This document shows, in pieces, positions 34,465 through 47,289 of a stretch of DNA of 64,000 bases. Within the stretch, counting starts at the first letter, position 1; every line of letters starts with the position of its first letter. The stretch is from Saccoglossus kowalevskii. Taxonomy: Eukaryota; Hemichordata; Enteropneusta; Harrimaniidae. Below the pieces are notes generated by a model. It saw only the letters and a list, made by a program, of their open reading frames with translations, was not told the origin of the DNA and searched no databases. The stretch lies in the NCBI RefSeq assembly GCF_000003605.2, contig NW_003140812.1, positions 762,842 to 826,841 on the forward strand, given 5' to 3'. The translations under genes and the position numbers were made by a program.

Positions 34465-36189
34465 GTGACAATGAGAGGAACTTGAATGTGTCCAGACAAA
34501 CTATTTCATCGATTATTTACCAACGAGTTGTGGTTTGAGTTGGGGGCAATGCGACTAAAACAGTAATTGAAATTCAGCACACTATTTTTTTTAAAACGCG
34601 TTGCTTGAATAAAACTGACCAGACACATTCAATTTACCAGACTATTGAACAACTAGGAAAAGTGAAAAAAATACTTCTTATCGCCAGCATAAATGCGTAA
34701 TTATTTTTTTTACAGAAAAAGTAATTCTTCACCTTTGATTGAGTAACGCGTCGTAGAATGCAGATACGGGCATGCAAAATACACTTGTGAAAAGCTTGAA
34801 GTCTGGCGATTCTAAACATATATACTTTCCCTGGTCTATTTGTAGTCATTTAGTCACAATTAGAAGATGAAAACAAGTTTGCAAATAAAAGTCCCGCTAG
34901 ATCAAAACTATTTGCGACGAGGTTTCAATACAAATTACGGCAACGTTTGCGTATTTATTTAGGATTCTTCGAAATTCGATTCAGCTCAGTTATTCTTTGC
35001 ATTATGTCTTCCACATTCTCGAGCAAGTGACTCGCGTGATATTTGCGACTTGGTCATACTGGCACGGTATTGTCTTTGAATGTTTATTAAAATTTTCAGT
35101 TTTGAAATAGGTTAAATCGAATATTGTCTCATGCTGCCAAAGAAGGGTCATTGTCCGAAACGTCTAGCTATTTTGAATAGTTATTTAGGACACTAATTAC
35201 TAAAAACTGCCTACGGGTTATACATCTTCCAACGATGGATCTTTTGACATTTAAAAACAATATTTGCAACTTCAATTCCAATTCATGGGTATTTTTTTTT
35301 GATAATTTCACATTCAAGCCAGAGCCGAAATTATTGTCAATAGTTTGTGGTGGGAATGTACGTTCTTATTTGACGGTTAGCAATAATTTAATTTTACTGT
35401 TACGCGGCTGTCGGGGACGGAATGAACAGCATTAGTTACTAGTATTTGTTTTCCTTCTCTCAAAGTGTAGTCGATTTCGTATTTATGGACGAGATTAGAA
35501 AGTTGTCCATTTTCAACATTTTTAGCATAACCATCGGATATTCAAATTCACACACGCAACATTCAAACAACCTTGCCACTTCAGGGCTATGCATGAACAT
35601 ATGCTCAGAGGGAGAATAAATCGTTATTTGAGTAAAACAAGTGTTTTATTTACTAATACAAGTACTAATTACTAATATGTCTGTTGCACATTGCATTATA
35701 TTGTTATTTTCATCATGAAATATAAACGTGAAATTACTAGTAAGTCGCATCGAGCATGGGATTTTTTTCAGCACATCACTGCATCTTGATGAATCCGTCG
35801 GCAAGGGCGCAATAACTATCTCCAACCATATCTGGCAAGAGCTCTCCTGTATTGGTAACACAACAAATGAAATGCGAGCAACTCAATAATTATATTTTCA
35901 CCATAAAGCAAAATAATAAACTAATAAGCTAATACAGCAAGGGGCGTGTTCTGTTCCTATCTAAATCCGCCACGGTTTTTACATATGTTTTGTAGATTGC
36001 AAGGTAGATTTGTTATTTTTTAAGTTGCATGCTATGCACTTTTCGTTTGTTATAGTAAATGTCTATGTTCAAAATAAGCAAGTGGCATTTAATTTTTTTC
36101 AGATCATTTAACTTTGACGTTCATTTACCCATATTACTATTATATAATTGCAAGAGATGTAAATTACAAAATAAATCAAAAATAGGGAG

Positions 36190-36490
36190 TGATATAAATG
36201 ATTATAGATATACCACGTGATGAATTGATTGTACATTTATTTACTGCATAAATAATTATTGATATACCACGTGATGAAGTGATTGTACATTTATTTACCG
36301 CATAAATAATTATTGATATACCATGTGATGAAGTGATTGTACATTTATTTACCGCATAAATAATTATTGATATACCACGTGATGAAGTGATTGTACATTT
36401 ATTTACCACATAAATAATTATTGATATACCACGTGATGAAGTGATTGTTCATTTATTTACCGCATAAATAGTTATTGATATACCACGTGG
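36190..36490. repeat. 54-bp minisatellite with an E-box in each unit
   Basis: The phrase CCACGTG (CCATGTG in one unit) starts at 36213, 36267, 36321, 36375, 36429 and 36483, exactly 54 apart. Each unit also has ATTGTACATTTATTTACCGC. Because 54 is a multiple of three, the minus frame stays open, but the peptide is an artefact. The last unit ends in the 14-base palindrome ATACCACGTGGTAT. The array is absent from duplication copy 2. Confidence 0.95.
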
Positions 36491-37374
36491 TATTTAATAT
36501 CGTGTGTCCGTGGTTTCAGGGACCAGTGAAAAGAGCGAATTTCGCGCAAAGGATCATGGAAGTTCTCAGGCTGAGATTTTATTGCGTCGTCACTATTTAT
36601 TCACAAGTAAGAAAGAATAGTAAGTCAACAATGTCACGAAAACATGCATGGAGACATTCATTTGATTGATTCAGCCTGGGATTGTGCCATTTACATTGGA
36701 TAGATCGTTAAAACTCGTTTTCAAGGCAACACAGGTTTGGGAATGGAAAGTACTATTGTCGGTGGTTGTTTTATATGGCGTGGTTGAATTAGTCGGCTCT
36801 CGAATCCTAGCAATGTGTCGGCTAGCATTGTATCGATGCACTAAAATTACTCGCATTCGCATTGTTTCATTGAAGTTCATGCACACGCGCGAAAGGGGTA
36901 TTGATCTCGTCCACCATATTTACTGATTGTCTCGGCGGAGATGTCATAGTTATAAAGAATGCCACATACTAAGTATAATGCGGACGTGTACTTAGTAATC
37001 TTCTCATAATGAGATTCGACTCGGTAATATCATGATACCGACAAAGTTGTCATCATAGATAACAAATCAAAGACTATAGAAGAAATGTGACTATAGAAGG
37101 AAATATGAATAACCTCAGGCTGTAATCTCACAATGCCACTTGCGTGGTGATTGTCTATCTACGGTCTTCTCGTATACATGTAAGACGAAGAAACTTAGGA
37201 AACGTTTATTTCTACCAAGCGATGTCAATGAACACTAGAGGGCCCCAAACTATTTGTAATCTGATGATTATTTGTTTTAAGACTATAAATAGACACGTCA
37301 TTATATGTGCTTTTGTTTTTGATTATAGACTGGTAATTTAGCTCTTTTGTTGTAAAAATATATCTATAAAATTA

Positions 37375-37456
37375 TGGCGGCGGTGGGATTCGAACCTACG
37401 CCATCGAAATAACTGGTGCCTAAAACCAGCGCCTTAGACCGCTCGGCCACGCTACC
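37375..37456 (-). tRNA. tRNA-Leu (anticodon UAG), with two stem mismatches
   Basis: An 82-base tRNA starts GGTAGCGTGGCCGAGCGG. The anticodon arm is CTGGT-TTTAGGC-ACCAG, giving UAG (decodes CUA/CUN), and the T arm has TTCGAAT. The A box TGGCCGAGCGG and B box GGTTCGAATCC are intact, and a T run follows for pol III termination. Compared with the sister at 42099-42180, it has an A-C mismatch in the acceptor stem (position 4 against 69) and another in the T stem, so it is possibly decaying. There is no intron. Confidence 0.85.
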
Positions 37457-39009
37457 TCTACTCTTTGTAACCCTATTACCAACAAGAATTTTAGACACAT
37501 GGCCAACGAAATGTTCACACAAGTGATTATAAAATTAATTTAATACCTTACTACCCCATTTTCACAAGATCAACCATTTTGGTTGTCATATGATAATTAT
37601 GTAATCACAGTCCTGTTGCCGGAACTTGTTCTCCTTTCGAAGCATAATTACACCGAATTTTGAGTGGGACAACAGACAGAGAAATATTTATTCAGAAGCG
37701 CAGTCATATGTCAGATATGCAAAATTGTCGACGTAATCTTTATTGAAAAATTTGTCGTGAAAATAGTATCAACAATTATTATTTGGACACGAAACTGATT
37801 GTTGTATCCCAGCAATAGTCCTTGCTCATTTTGTGATTCAAACTGAAGGCATTATGAAAAACTGAAAAACAAACAAACATTGAATACTGATAAACTGAAC
37901 CGTTCTTACGCAATTTGCATTTCTGAAATACGTGACGTAACACCGACACATAGACACGTGTCATTCAGAATAAATTGTATTGATTATTCAATAAATACTC
38001 GAGTGATAGGTTATAGTCCTCTTAGTGCGGGCAAGACAGGCAGATCACTATTGTCATAAGTACAATTGTATGTGAAACACTGGTCCCGATACAAGTTACA
38101 GGCGCCAAATCATTAATTTAACTCAGAGGTTTCTTCGGAATCGATTACTCTCTGAATTCGGCCATGTGATATTTAGTTACTTGATACTGACAGTAGTTGT
38201 TATCGAAAGTGCTGTTTTTCGAAATAGATAAAAAAAATATTTTATCGTTATCCTCAATGGCGATTTCTTGCATACTATTTGGCCGGTTTCTCGAAATATG
38301 ACTTTGCACAGCAAAAAATAATGTTTTTCATTGCCATTGTGCAGTTACAGTTACAGGTACAATTTAAACATTACATAACGTCGAGTGATATTTAAGTACT
38401 AGTAGGCTCCCTAACTTAAACACTCAGTCGTGTGCTGCCGTAGAAGGGTCATTGTCCCAAACATCTAGCTATCTCGAAGGGTTATTTAGGACACCAATTA
38501 CCAAATACTGCCTAGTAGTTATTTAACTTTAATCGATGTATCTTTTGACATTTAAAAAAATCATTTGCCACTGCAATTCCAACAACTTATTGCCGTGTGT
38601 ATTAACCCTTGTTCGTGAGCAATTTTTGAAAATTTTAGAGCTGTTTCAAACCAGAGCCGAAATTATTGTCAACAATTCTGTGTGTGAACGTTCTTATTTG
38701 ACGGTTAGAAGTTTAACGCTGACGGGGAATGAACGGAATTGTTTGCCTTCTCTCCAGTGTATTCGATTTTGTATTTATGACGAGAATTGAAAATTGTCCA
38801 TTTTCTAGATTTTTAGCACACTTTAAGGTTTTGCTGTTGCCACAACCATCGGATAATTCTTTCACATACGTTTCACACCAATAACATATCATTTCAGGGT
38901 TGTGCATGGACTTTCTCAGACGGAAAAAAGAAATTAAACAAGTGTTATTTATACAATCTATATATTTCGAAGTTACTAATATATCTGTTACATATCGCAT
39001 ACGAACAAT

Positions 39010-39759
39010 GAGTTACGGATATCGGGGTACAAACATCGAGTTACGAACATCGGGTTACGAACATCGAGTTACGGACATCGAGTTACGAACATCGAGTTAC
39101 GAACATCGAGTTACGAACATCGAGTTACGAACATCGAGTTACGGACATCGAGATACGAACATCGAGTTACGGACATCGAGTTACGAACATCGAGTTACGA
39201 ACATAGAGTTACGAACATCGAGTTACGGACATCGAGTTACGGACATCGAGTTACGAACATCGAGTTACGAACATCGAGTTACGAACATCGAGTTACGAAC
39301 ATCGAGATACGAACATCGAGTTACGAACATCGAGTTACGAACATCGAGTTACGGATATCGGGTTACGAACATCGAGTTACGAACATCGAGTTACGAACAT
39401 CGAGTTACGAACATCGAGATACGAACATCGAGCTACGAACATCGAGTTACGGACATCGAGATACGAACATCGAGCTACGAACATCGAGTTACGGACATCG
39501 AGTTACGAACATCGAGTTACGAACATCGAGTTACGAACATCGAGTTACGGACATCGAGTTACGAACATCGAGTTACGAACATCGAGTTACGGACATCGAG
39601 TTACGGACATCGAGTTACGAACATCGAGTTACGAAAATCGAGTTACGAACATCGAGTTACGGACATCGAGTTACGAACATTGAGTTACAGACATCGAGTT
39701 ACGAACATCGAGTTACGAACATCGAGTTACGAACATCGAGTTACGAACATCGAGTTACA
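39010..39759. repeat. 14-bp satellite, about 53 copies
   Basis: The unit is GAGTTACGAACATC, with recurring variants: GAACATC or GGACATC, GAGTTAC, GAGATAC or GAGCTAC. No phase of the unit contains a stop, so it creates a spurious 300-residue open frame with a 14-residue period on the plus strand. There is nothing similar at the matching place in duplication copy 1; only the flanking seed (ACGAACAATGAGTTACGGAT) hints at its origin. Confidence 0.97.
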
Positions 39760-42098
39760 ATTTGAACTTGGTTTGGCAAAAGTGGGAGTGGTTTCTAAAA
39801 TTTGGGCATGGCCATTTTTTGTAATTAAATGCTCGTAACACAATGTCTGTAACTCGAACAATTCAGCATCTCGAAAATAAGTCACATCGAACACGGGGTT
39901 TGCTTAGTCCCTTCATAACAGTTGCGGGACTGTGGCCTAGCATGACTCAGTGAATCCGTCGGCAAGGGATTTGCTATCCTGGAGCTCAGACAACTAATAA
40001 ACAGACTAACGCGAAGGTCAGACCGAAGTTTCACATTTTCCTTAGGTTAGTGATTCTCGTGGGCCCACATACATTAATAAAACAGGTCCGGGTAAAATAA
40101 AACAGAAAGTATAAAATTTAGTTGTAGGTCAAACTAAATAGCAGTGGAAATAAATCAGGTGGAAGTAAGTAATAAGCGTTCTCTCGACGCGACGTTGCTA
40201 CACACATGTACAAAATCAAAACATCACGACAGTACTATTTGGAGACCGTTATATTAATTTTGCCTAGATTTAGTTGACTGGTACACTTATTGCTCTGATG
40301 TATCATATTTTCAAAGGCTTTTTAATACACGATCGGCAAAATTTAGTAACATAAGACCAGCTTTGTTGTATAATATGAACTATTGCGACGTGAACTATCC
40401 CTATCCCAGAAAAATCGAATCACTTATTGGAAAAAAAATTGTTCCGGTAAAAGTCGTTCCCTTTTCTTAATTATACATTAAAATAAATACTATGAAGACA
40501 GACTAGACATTAAAATAATCGTTATTTCACTAAAAAAATTGCAATTTTGGCTAAAAAAATATTATTCGGCAGCTAGAAGTAAAACTGATCTAATGACTAA
40601 AATGCACGCGAGACAGAGGATTCCCGACGGATGCGTGTACTCGCCATTCGGCAAATTTCGGCAAAGCATGGGCCACCAGCGTAGCCGAAACACATGTTCG
40701 CCGGGGATTAGGCAGATTGACACCTCTAAAAATAGTGTTGACAGTCGTTAGTTATTAGTTGTCTGAGGTGCCACCCAACAACGTTAGGAACGATGTCCCG
40801 ATATTTAAATGTCGGTGGTCGTGCCACCACGCATGCGCGGGATATGGGTCTCTTATGAACAAGGGTGGCGACTTTGATTGTTGCGTACATCAACGAGACG
40901 TTACCAAGCTTAATTAGGTACTATCTTTGGTAATTGGAAGGAATCGATGAGTCACCGGTGGTAATTAGTTGACGTCGCGTCCAGGTTAAAACTCGTACTT
41001 ACGATTACATTAGAAGAGCGTGTTGGATTATGGGAAAATCAATGTTTATCAACAACAAATGTCGTACATGCTCGTCGCGACGACCGCCGTCCTTTAATAT
41101 TCCACGTCCATGATGTCAGGGACCAGTGACAGGTCTCATTCCATCAATTATGCTATCAAATCATATGGTTGTTGTTAAGCAATGGTTTCTTTCACAGTGT
41201 TTTATCTGAAATGCGATGTGTGAGGGCGTACCTCAATTACGCGAGCTGTTCGACTCGTGTGTGAAGCTTTGTTTATTGACCGTGACCGATGATCTGTGGA
41301 TCTGGGCAACTCTATATTAGACACTTCAAAACTGTCTGCTTTTCTGAGAATATTGACGGTAGAAAGACTGACAAATCTGTGTGTTTTGTTTACAACCATT
41401 TTGTAGGAGTTTGAGCCGGCCAACATGTGTTTTACTGACCAGAATTCCAATATATACATGTGGTTCAACAATATTTTAACTTTCGTAAGCCCTGAGCAAA
41501 GTGCCAGCAAGTTCCGCACAATTGGTTGTTGTAAAGCCTCGAGTTCTAATTATTTATTATGAGTAAGAAAGAATGGCAAGTCAACAATTTCACGAAATCG
41601 TTATTGAACGGCCCTTATGATTGTGCCAATTACACTTACATCGTTAAAAATACTTGCCTCGAAGGCAAAAACAGATGAAATGAACAGTACTGTTGTAAGT
41701 ATTATTTTATACCACTCGAATCTTCGTTTAAGGCAATTTTAGCTTGCAATGTTGCGTTTTCTCGGGGTTCTAGTACATGTATTCAAGGCTTTGTATATTA
41801 TGCACTAAAATTGTTCACACTCGTGACGCGTGCATGTTCATGTAGATAGCTCAGGCTGTAATCTCACGATGCCACTTGCGTGGTGACGATTTATCCACGG
41901 TCTTCTAGTATATGCTGCACTAACGAAAGCACTTAGGAAACATTTATTTCTGCTAAGCTATGTAAATTAACACTAGAGGGCGCAAACACATTTGCAATCT
42001 GATAATTATTTGAAACTCTATAAAATGTACGTTTGTTTTGTAGCAACATTATAATATTCAGCTCTTTAGTTGTAAAAATATATTTTTGCAAAATATCT

Positions 42099-42180
42099 TG
42101 GCAGCGGTGGGATTCGAACCCACGCCATCGAAATGACTGGTGCCTAAAACCAGCGCCTTAGACCGCTCGGCCACGCTACC
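42099..42180 (-). tRNA. tRNA-Leu (anticodon UAG), intact
   Basis: An 82-base tRNA with full pairing: acceptor GGTAGCG with CGCTGCC (one G-U), anticodon arm CTGGT-TTTAGGC-ACCAG, and T arm GTGGG-TTCGAAT-CCCAC. The variable arm is of the long leucine type (class II). A and B boxes match the pol III consensus and T runs follow the 3' end. This is probably the functional member of the pair. Confidence 0.95.
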
Positions 42181-42765
42181 TACGCATCACCGGTATTTTT
42201 TTAGCAACAAGAATCCAGACATCAAAGGAGGTTTGACCAAAACCTAATTTAATACCTCGCCCAATCAACTATTAATATTAGTCATTTTGACGAGATTCGC
42301 CATTTTGTTTGTTGGTTGTCACGTGATAATTATAACACATGACTGTCCAGTATTGTATTGTTCGCATGCATACACTTTCGAAGCCTATACTTAGAAATTC
42401 AGTCACATGTCACACATTTTTCTACGTGTCTCATTTGCGAAATTTGTCGTGAAAATATATAAAAAAATATACACGTGACTGATTATTGTATTCCAATGGA
42501 AAGCCTGATCTCGTCCCAGCAGCAATGTACTTACTGATTTTGCGTTTCACATATACTGAAAAAAACAAACATTGAACTAAACCATGCTTATGCAATTTGC
42601 ATTTCTCAAATACATCACGTTACACCGCCCAATGAAACCTATTCTCCAGAATAAATTGTATTGAGTATTCAATAAATTTGAATGATCAAGTGATAGGTCA
42701 CCGTCCTCTTAGTGCGGGCAAGACAGGCAGATCACTATTGTCTTATAAGTACAGTTTTATGTGAA

Positions 42766-44189
42766 ACGGGCGTAGATATATTTCATAGCGAAATTCAAAC
42801 TCCAACATGTCGATAGTAAATTGAAGTGAGGTCTGACGTCGTCCCTGGTCTAATCTACATCTATGGGCTTGACATTTTTGTTTGCGATGTTCATTTCAGT
42901 TCGAGAACAGCCCGATAGTCTAGACGAATGATTTGCTATGCAGTGTACGAATTCGCTGCATTATAACGTCTTGTAATCTTGAATTGTTCACTCTGCGTCG
43001 TCACGGTGTTCGACCGATACATCGGTCCCATACAACGTATTACTTGTATCCTCTATCTTTTTTTGAACGAAATTTGAAGATATATTGCTTGGAGACTGTT
43101 GCGGTTTATTAACGAAAAGGGAATCATAACATCAGTTTTGATACTAATTTTGAAATCATAAACTTAACTAGTATTATGGTGTAATAGCGAAAGGGTAAAA
43201 CCGTCATCCTGGAGGTCGGCACATTGTTCCGTTTCAAAGTTCGCATGTCTAAAATTGACCACCAAAGTAAAACTTTAAAATATATATTCAATTTGAGGTA
43301 TTTCCCAACATACATTAGGATTTAAAATTAACTATCGAATTATAATTATAACAAGTGAGTTTGCTAATAATTGTTCTAATGTTCAATGACACGCAGTAGT
43401 GCGGAGTTTTTATAAATAATTATAATAATAATAACAACTATCCATATTCGAATTTAACATACAATAAATAACGAACTCTTTGGTTTTCATGTAAAATAAA
43501 ATAAAATAAATGTATTTTACCCTTGGAATGTCATGTACTAACATCTTGGTTTTGGGGAATTCGTATCGAGACAAATCCATGCTACATAAAAGCATAAATA
43601 ATACTGTGAATGATAGTGAATGAAACTCTTAAAACTTCATTATGTTTATTGGACTGATGCCTGAAGTAAAGAAAACAAACAAAAATGGTCTAACATCTAT
43701 GCAAATATGCGCCAATTATTTATCAACTGCAAACTCACTGAAGGCAATATTCGTTACCGTGAATACACATAATATTGTTACATAATGTATACGCAGTATT
43801 TTAAGGCGCGAACCACAAAAAGAACATGAAATCATCCCTTCTAGGTTTATGATTAAATGGAATAGAATGCTTTTACGTGGTCGAATTTGAACATTCATAC
43901 TATAATCACACTGTGAATCGTTAAGCTGTAATAATCGAAGTTAAATGATGCCCATGATCGAGTCCAGTGGAAATACCAGGAAAAAATAGCATTATTTCTG
44001 ATACACATATCTTGTGTGTATTGATTGATTAGTGTGACATTGATATTGATTTGACAATTGATTGATTTGTCGATAATATACAAATCTACTTGATGAAAAT
44101 ATCAAATCCTTCTGGGAAAACAAAAACAATTGACTTTATTACCGCATTCTATTCATGACGTGACTTTTAATAACACATTATAATAATTA
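42766..44189. other. Non-coding interval
   Basis: I see nothing recognisable. The sequence is AT-rich, with a small AAT microsatellite near 43425-43436 and an AAAAT-type run near 43492-43507. Confidence 0.5.
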
Positions 44190-44540
44190 TAACATTAATG
44201 GCGCATCACGAGGGACGTTGCATCGTGAATGAAAGAATAATAAAATCTAGAGACAATAATCTGCATATTGTTTGTATATAGAGATGGATATTGATTATTC
44301 ATCTACTAGTACTAAGATGAAGACTGGGGTTAGACTTCAAAGTAACACCAGTGATTGATGCAGTGCATGATTCAGTAAGAGTAGATCTGAATCTACTGTC
44401 GTATTATAACTCATGGTGATAACATTGATACGCTGTTTGCTTTTTGCGGACCCGATATTGAATATACAAGCCACACACTGCCAACAACGCACAATGAATA
44501 TATGTGAAAGCTATTAGCCGATTATTACGCTCGTCAAAGC
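44190..44540. repeat. Duplicated block, copy 1 (partner at 46985-47280)
   Basis: It shares, in order, AATAATCTGCATATTGTTTG, ACCAGTGATTGATGCAGTGC, GATAACATTGATACG and GATATTGAATATACA with the block at 46985-47280. No coding frame is conserved between them. It is either a second local duplication or two copies of an unknown dispersed repeat. Confidence 0.75.
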
Positions 44541-45424
44541 CTAAATCGACTAGAATATTGTTCACATATTATAATTAGTTTCTACCGCATTTATTGTTGT
44601 TGCGCTGTCAGAACACAGTGATGTGGGATTGTATATGACCGTTCGTGGAGTTTGCACTGGCAGTCAACGTGTCAAATAGATCAGTTTGAGAAATTGAGAA
44701 ATCCTATTTGATTCTTCGTACTTTAGCATGATTCACATATATGACATATTGTACATATCGTCATACCCACAATCCCTGGGACGATGTTCGAGTACACTAG
44801 AAGCGAGTATAAATTTGAATCGATTTACTGGAATGTACGAACTAGAAGCATGTATGTGACTTTAGTGGCCGTGTTGGAAGTCGTTCAGAAAAATAGGGAT
44901 CGGCTAATATTTATTTTAGTCTAATAAATTTGGATTTCGTTAGAGCTATGTTGCTTTATGACAAGCGCATTTGTCCACTTATATATCGTACTAGACGAGC
45001 ATTAACTGAGTCTACTTTAAAACATGTCTCACAGGGGGGGGGGGTAATTTAGTCATTTGTTTATTGTACATAAAGTAAATTTTTTCTACGATACTGTAGG
45101 TACTTTAACTTAGGTAAATTCATGTCTTGATTCACGTTCCCTTAAATGCCAGATATGATAATTCGTACTGTATATAACAGTGTGAATCGTTGAACTGTGA
45201 TTACAATCAAGCCCAGTGCGCCTCATCGTCCGAATCACACGGTTTTGCTAAAGCCAGTCATTCATAATCGGCCAACAAACCTGTGCGTGATCGTGTTAGG
45301 AAAAGCTGTATTTCACCGCAGTTAAATTGAGTCATTTGATCGGGCGTGCCAAGGAGCTGGCGCTACCAATCAGCGTTGCTGTATCATAAATTTGAAGATC
45401 CGGGGGTCATCACAGATTAAAACA

Positions 45425-45553
45425 ATGGCGGCGTGTAGGCTCTGCGCTTATTCATCGGGAGAAAAGAAGAACAGAACAGAAGGTCTATGTTCGTTGACAC
45501 GTTTCCAATTGAATGAAGATTATGTTTACATATTTGTGCAAACCGTGTTTTAG
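45425..45553 (+). CDS. Possible first coding exon or short ORF (MAACRLC...)
   Basis: An ATG in strong context (AACAATGGCGGCG) opens a 42-codon frame beginning MAACRLCAYSSGEKKNR. About 50-60 bases upstream is a CCAATCAGCG box followed by a weak TATA-like CATAAATTT, giving the look of a promoter. The CxxC near the N-terminus would fit the start of a zinc-binding domain, but the frame ends at 45553 and only a weak donor (GAAG|GTCTAT) was seen. Unrecognised; it could be a first exon, a tiny gene or chance. Confidence 0.2.
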   Translation: MAACRLCAYSSGEKKNRTEGLCSLTRFQLNEDYVYIFVQTVF

Positions 45554-46984
45554 TAAACTGACAAAACTGTCGAAATAGATAACATGTCGACTTTTCCGAC
45601 CGTTTTTTCGTTGCAACTAACACATCATTTCCTTTCGAAACAGTACTAAGTTTTTTCCGTTGGTGGTCAGTAAGCTCGTTTACAGAGAAAAAGCTAGCAA
45701 CACGTTGATTCTATATTTAACCGACCTAGCGCCACGATTTTACCAAGTAATATGTCGTTTCATCATGAGTTCTGATTGGGTAAATCAAATGAGCCCAAGT
45801 GAATCTTATAATCGTTTGAGGGCGTGCGATATACAGTAAATCGTGGTGAAATCTGCCAAAGGTTAATCTTGAGGCATCGGTCGAATAAATGGTCCTTGGC
45901 TGGCGAAGATGAGTGCGCCTATTGATTATTAGAGGCAAACATAACAATCGCAATGACGTCATCATCACCGCGACTACTCGATGTAACACCTAATTAGTAC
46001 CTAATGTAGAAATATACGTTGGTAACTTGAAATAATATTAACACAATTCTAAATCATATATGTGTTCACCGTCAAATTCCCAGTCATTCTCGTTTATTTT
46101 GGAAATTTGACCAAGCGTTACGTAACATTCAATTGCTATTTTATTACTTTAATACTTTAATATTTGAATATCTAGACATATTGGTATTCTATGACAGATC
46201 CAATATATATTTAGATCTGTGTAGATATTAATATGTCTTGTACGTATCCTCCAAACATTTTCCTTTCTCTTATGGTTCATATAATTTACAAACAAATGAA
46301 GGGGAAATGCGTTTTGTATTCATCGATCACGGAATACACGATTCATCCAATATTAAGTACCATTTTTTACTCACCGTGGGGGTGCCTATTTTTTTGAATC
46401 CCATAAAACCATTTCAACAAATCACAATTTGAAGAAAAACGTCACGCTTTCGCCCCTATCAGAGTTCTTTAAGCAGGTTTAAGCCGAAATTAAAGCTATA
46501 TGTCATGTACTTTCATTAACATGTGTTCATTCATTAGGATACAGGAAAAAAAACAAAGTGGGGTCACCGGGCATTTTTTTAAGTTTCAAGAGACAGAAAT
46601 GTAATGGCAAATGGCTCAAAACTGTCATTTTTACAATGGTTTATATAGTGCGATGATTTTGTCATGTATCAAAATGTTCCTGACATGAGATAAAAAAGGT
46701 CATATATAAATTCTGATATTGCTAAAACATGAAAGAATCAGTCGTAACCAAATGCTGAGGCAAAATTTGTTGTATATACCGTTTATTAGACGTGACAAAA
46801 ATATGTTCTGGCCAGCCTCCGGGCAGAATTTGTTCGCTAACACCGCCCAATGTTGACGGAAAGGATGAACCTCACAAAATTAGTGTCCCATAAAATATGT
46901 TAGCCAAAAATAATCGCTTCCACGCCAAACATTTTTTTTTGCGCGGACAAATTGCGAAAACTATTATTCCCGATCAATCACGAT

Positions 46985-47280
46985 TGAGTCACATGCCATC
47001 TTGATGCAATCGCGTTTCAATAATCTGCATATTATTTGCATATATAAATGTATAATAATTGTCGAACACACACAATAGCCAAGGCGATTGTCAATTGATG
47101 TATGTTTTTTTTTTCATCCACATCATATATATAATATATATAAGTAAGACCAGTGATTAATGCGGTGCAGGATTCGGGTAAGAGTATATCTGAAACTTTT
47201 GTTGTATTTTAACCCCAGTTGATAACATTGATACGTTCTTTCTGTGGATATTGAATATACATGTATACGTGTAAGCTATT
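46985..47280. repeat. Duplicated block, copy 2 (partner at 44190-44540)
   Basis: See the partner block. The phrases AATAATCTGCATATTATTTG, ACCAGTGATTAATGCGGTGC and GATAACATTGATACG recur in the same order about 2.78 kb downstream. Confidence 0.75.
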
Positions 47281-47289
47281 GGTGATCCG

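Larger units (their letters stand above)
31213..35127. other. Non-coding interval
   Basis: No gene was recognised. A tiny palindrome at 34416-34464 and a 21-base palindrome at 33055-33075 are listed separately. Short open frames (for example 33328-33576) lack ATG starts and recognisable domains. Confidence 0.5.
35128..38090. repeat. Tandem segmental duplication, copy 1
   Basis: Blocks are collinear with copy 2: 35134-35700 with 38435-39000; 36513-36680 with 41113-41610; 37111-37210 with 41846-41950; the tRNA at 37375 with that at 42099; and 38024-38080 with 42708-42765 (shared GTGCGGGCAAGACAGGCAGA). Identity is patchy, so the duplication is old. Each copy has gained its own satellite. Confidence 0.85.
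38434..42765. repeat. Tandem segmental duplication, copy 2
   Basis: This is the partner of 35128-38090 in the same order and direction. It is longer because a 14-bp satellite (39010-39759) split the block corresponding to 35128-35870; the tail of that block resumes near 39880 (GAATCCGTCGGCAAGGG at 39952 and at 35791). Apart from the tRNA, I see no coding capacity that both copies conserve. Confidence 0.85.

Noticed and set aside
36176-36409. A minus-strand open frame with an 18-residue repeat
   Set aside because: This is the 54-bp minisatellite; its length is a multiple of three, so one frame stays open.
38906-39838. A 312-residue plus-strand open frame
   Set aside because: It is generated by the 14-bp satellite, which has no stop in any phase; the peptide is a pure 14-residue repeat with unrelated ends.
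41202-41519. A 105-residue minus-strand open frame in the second duplication copy
   Set aside because: The matching part of copy 1 does not keep the frame, so it is not under coding constraint as far as I can see.
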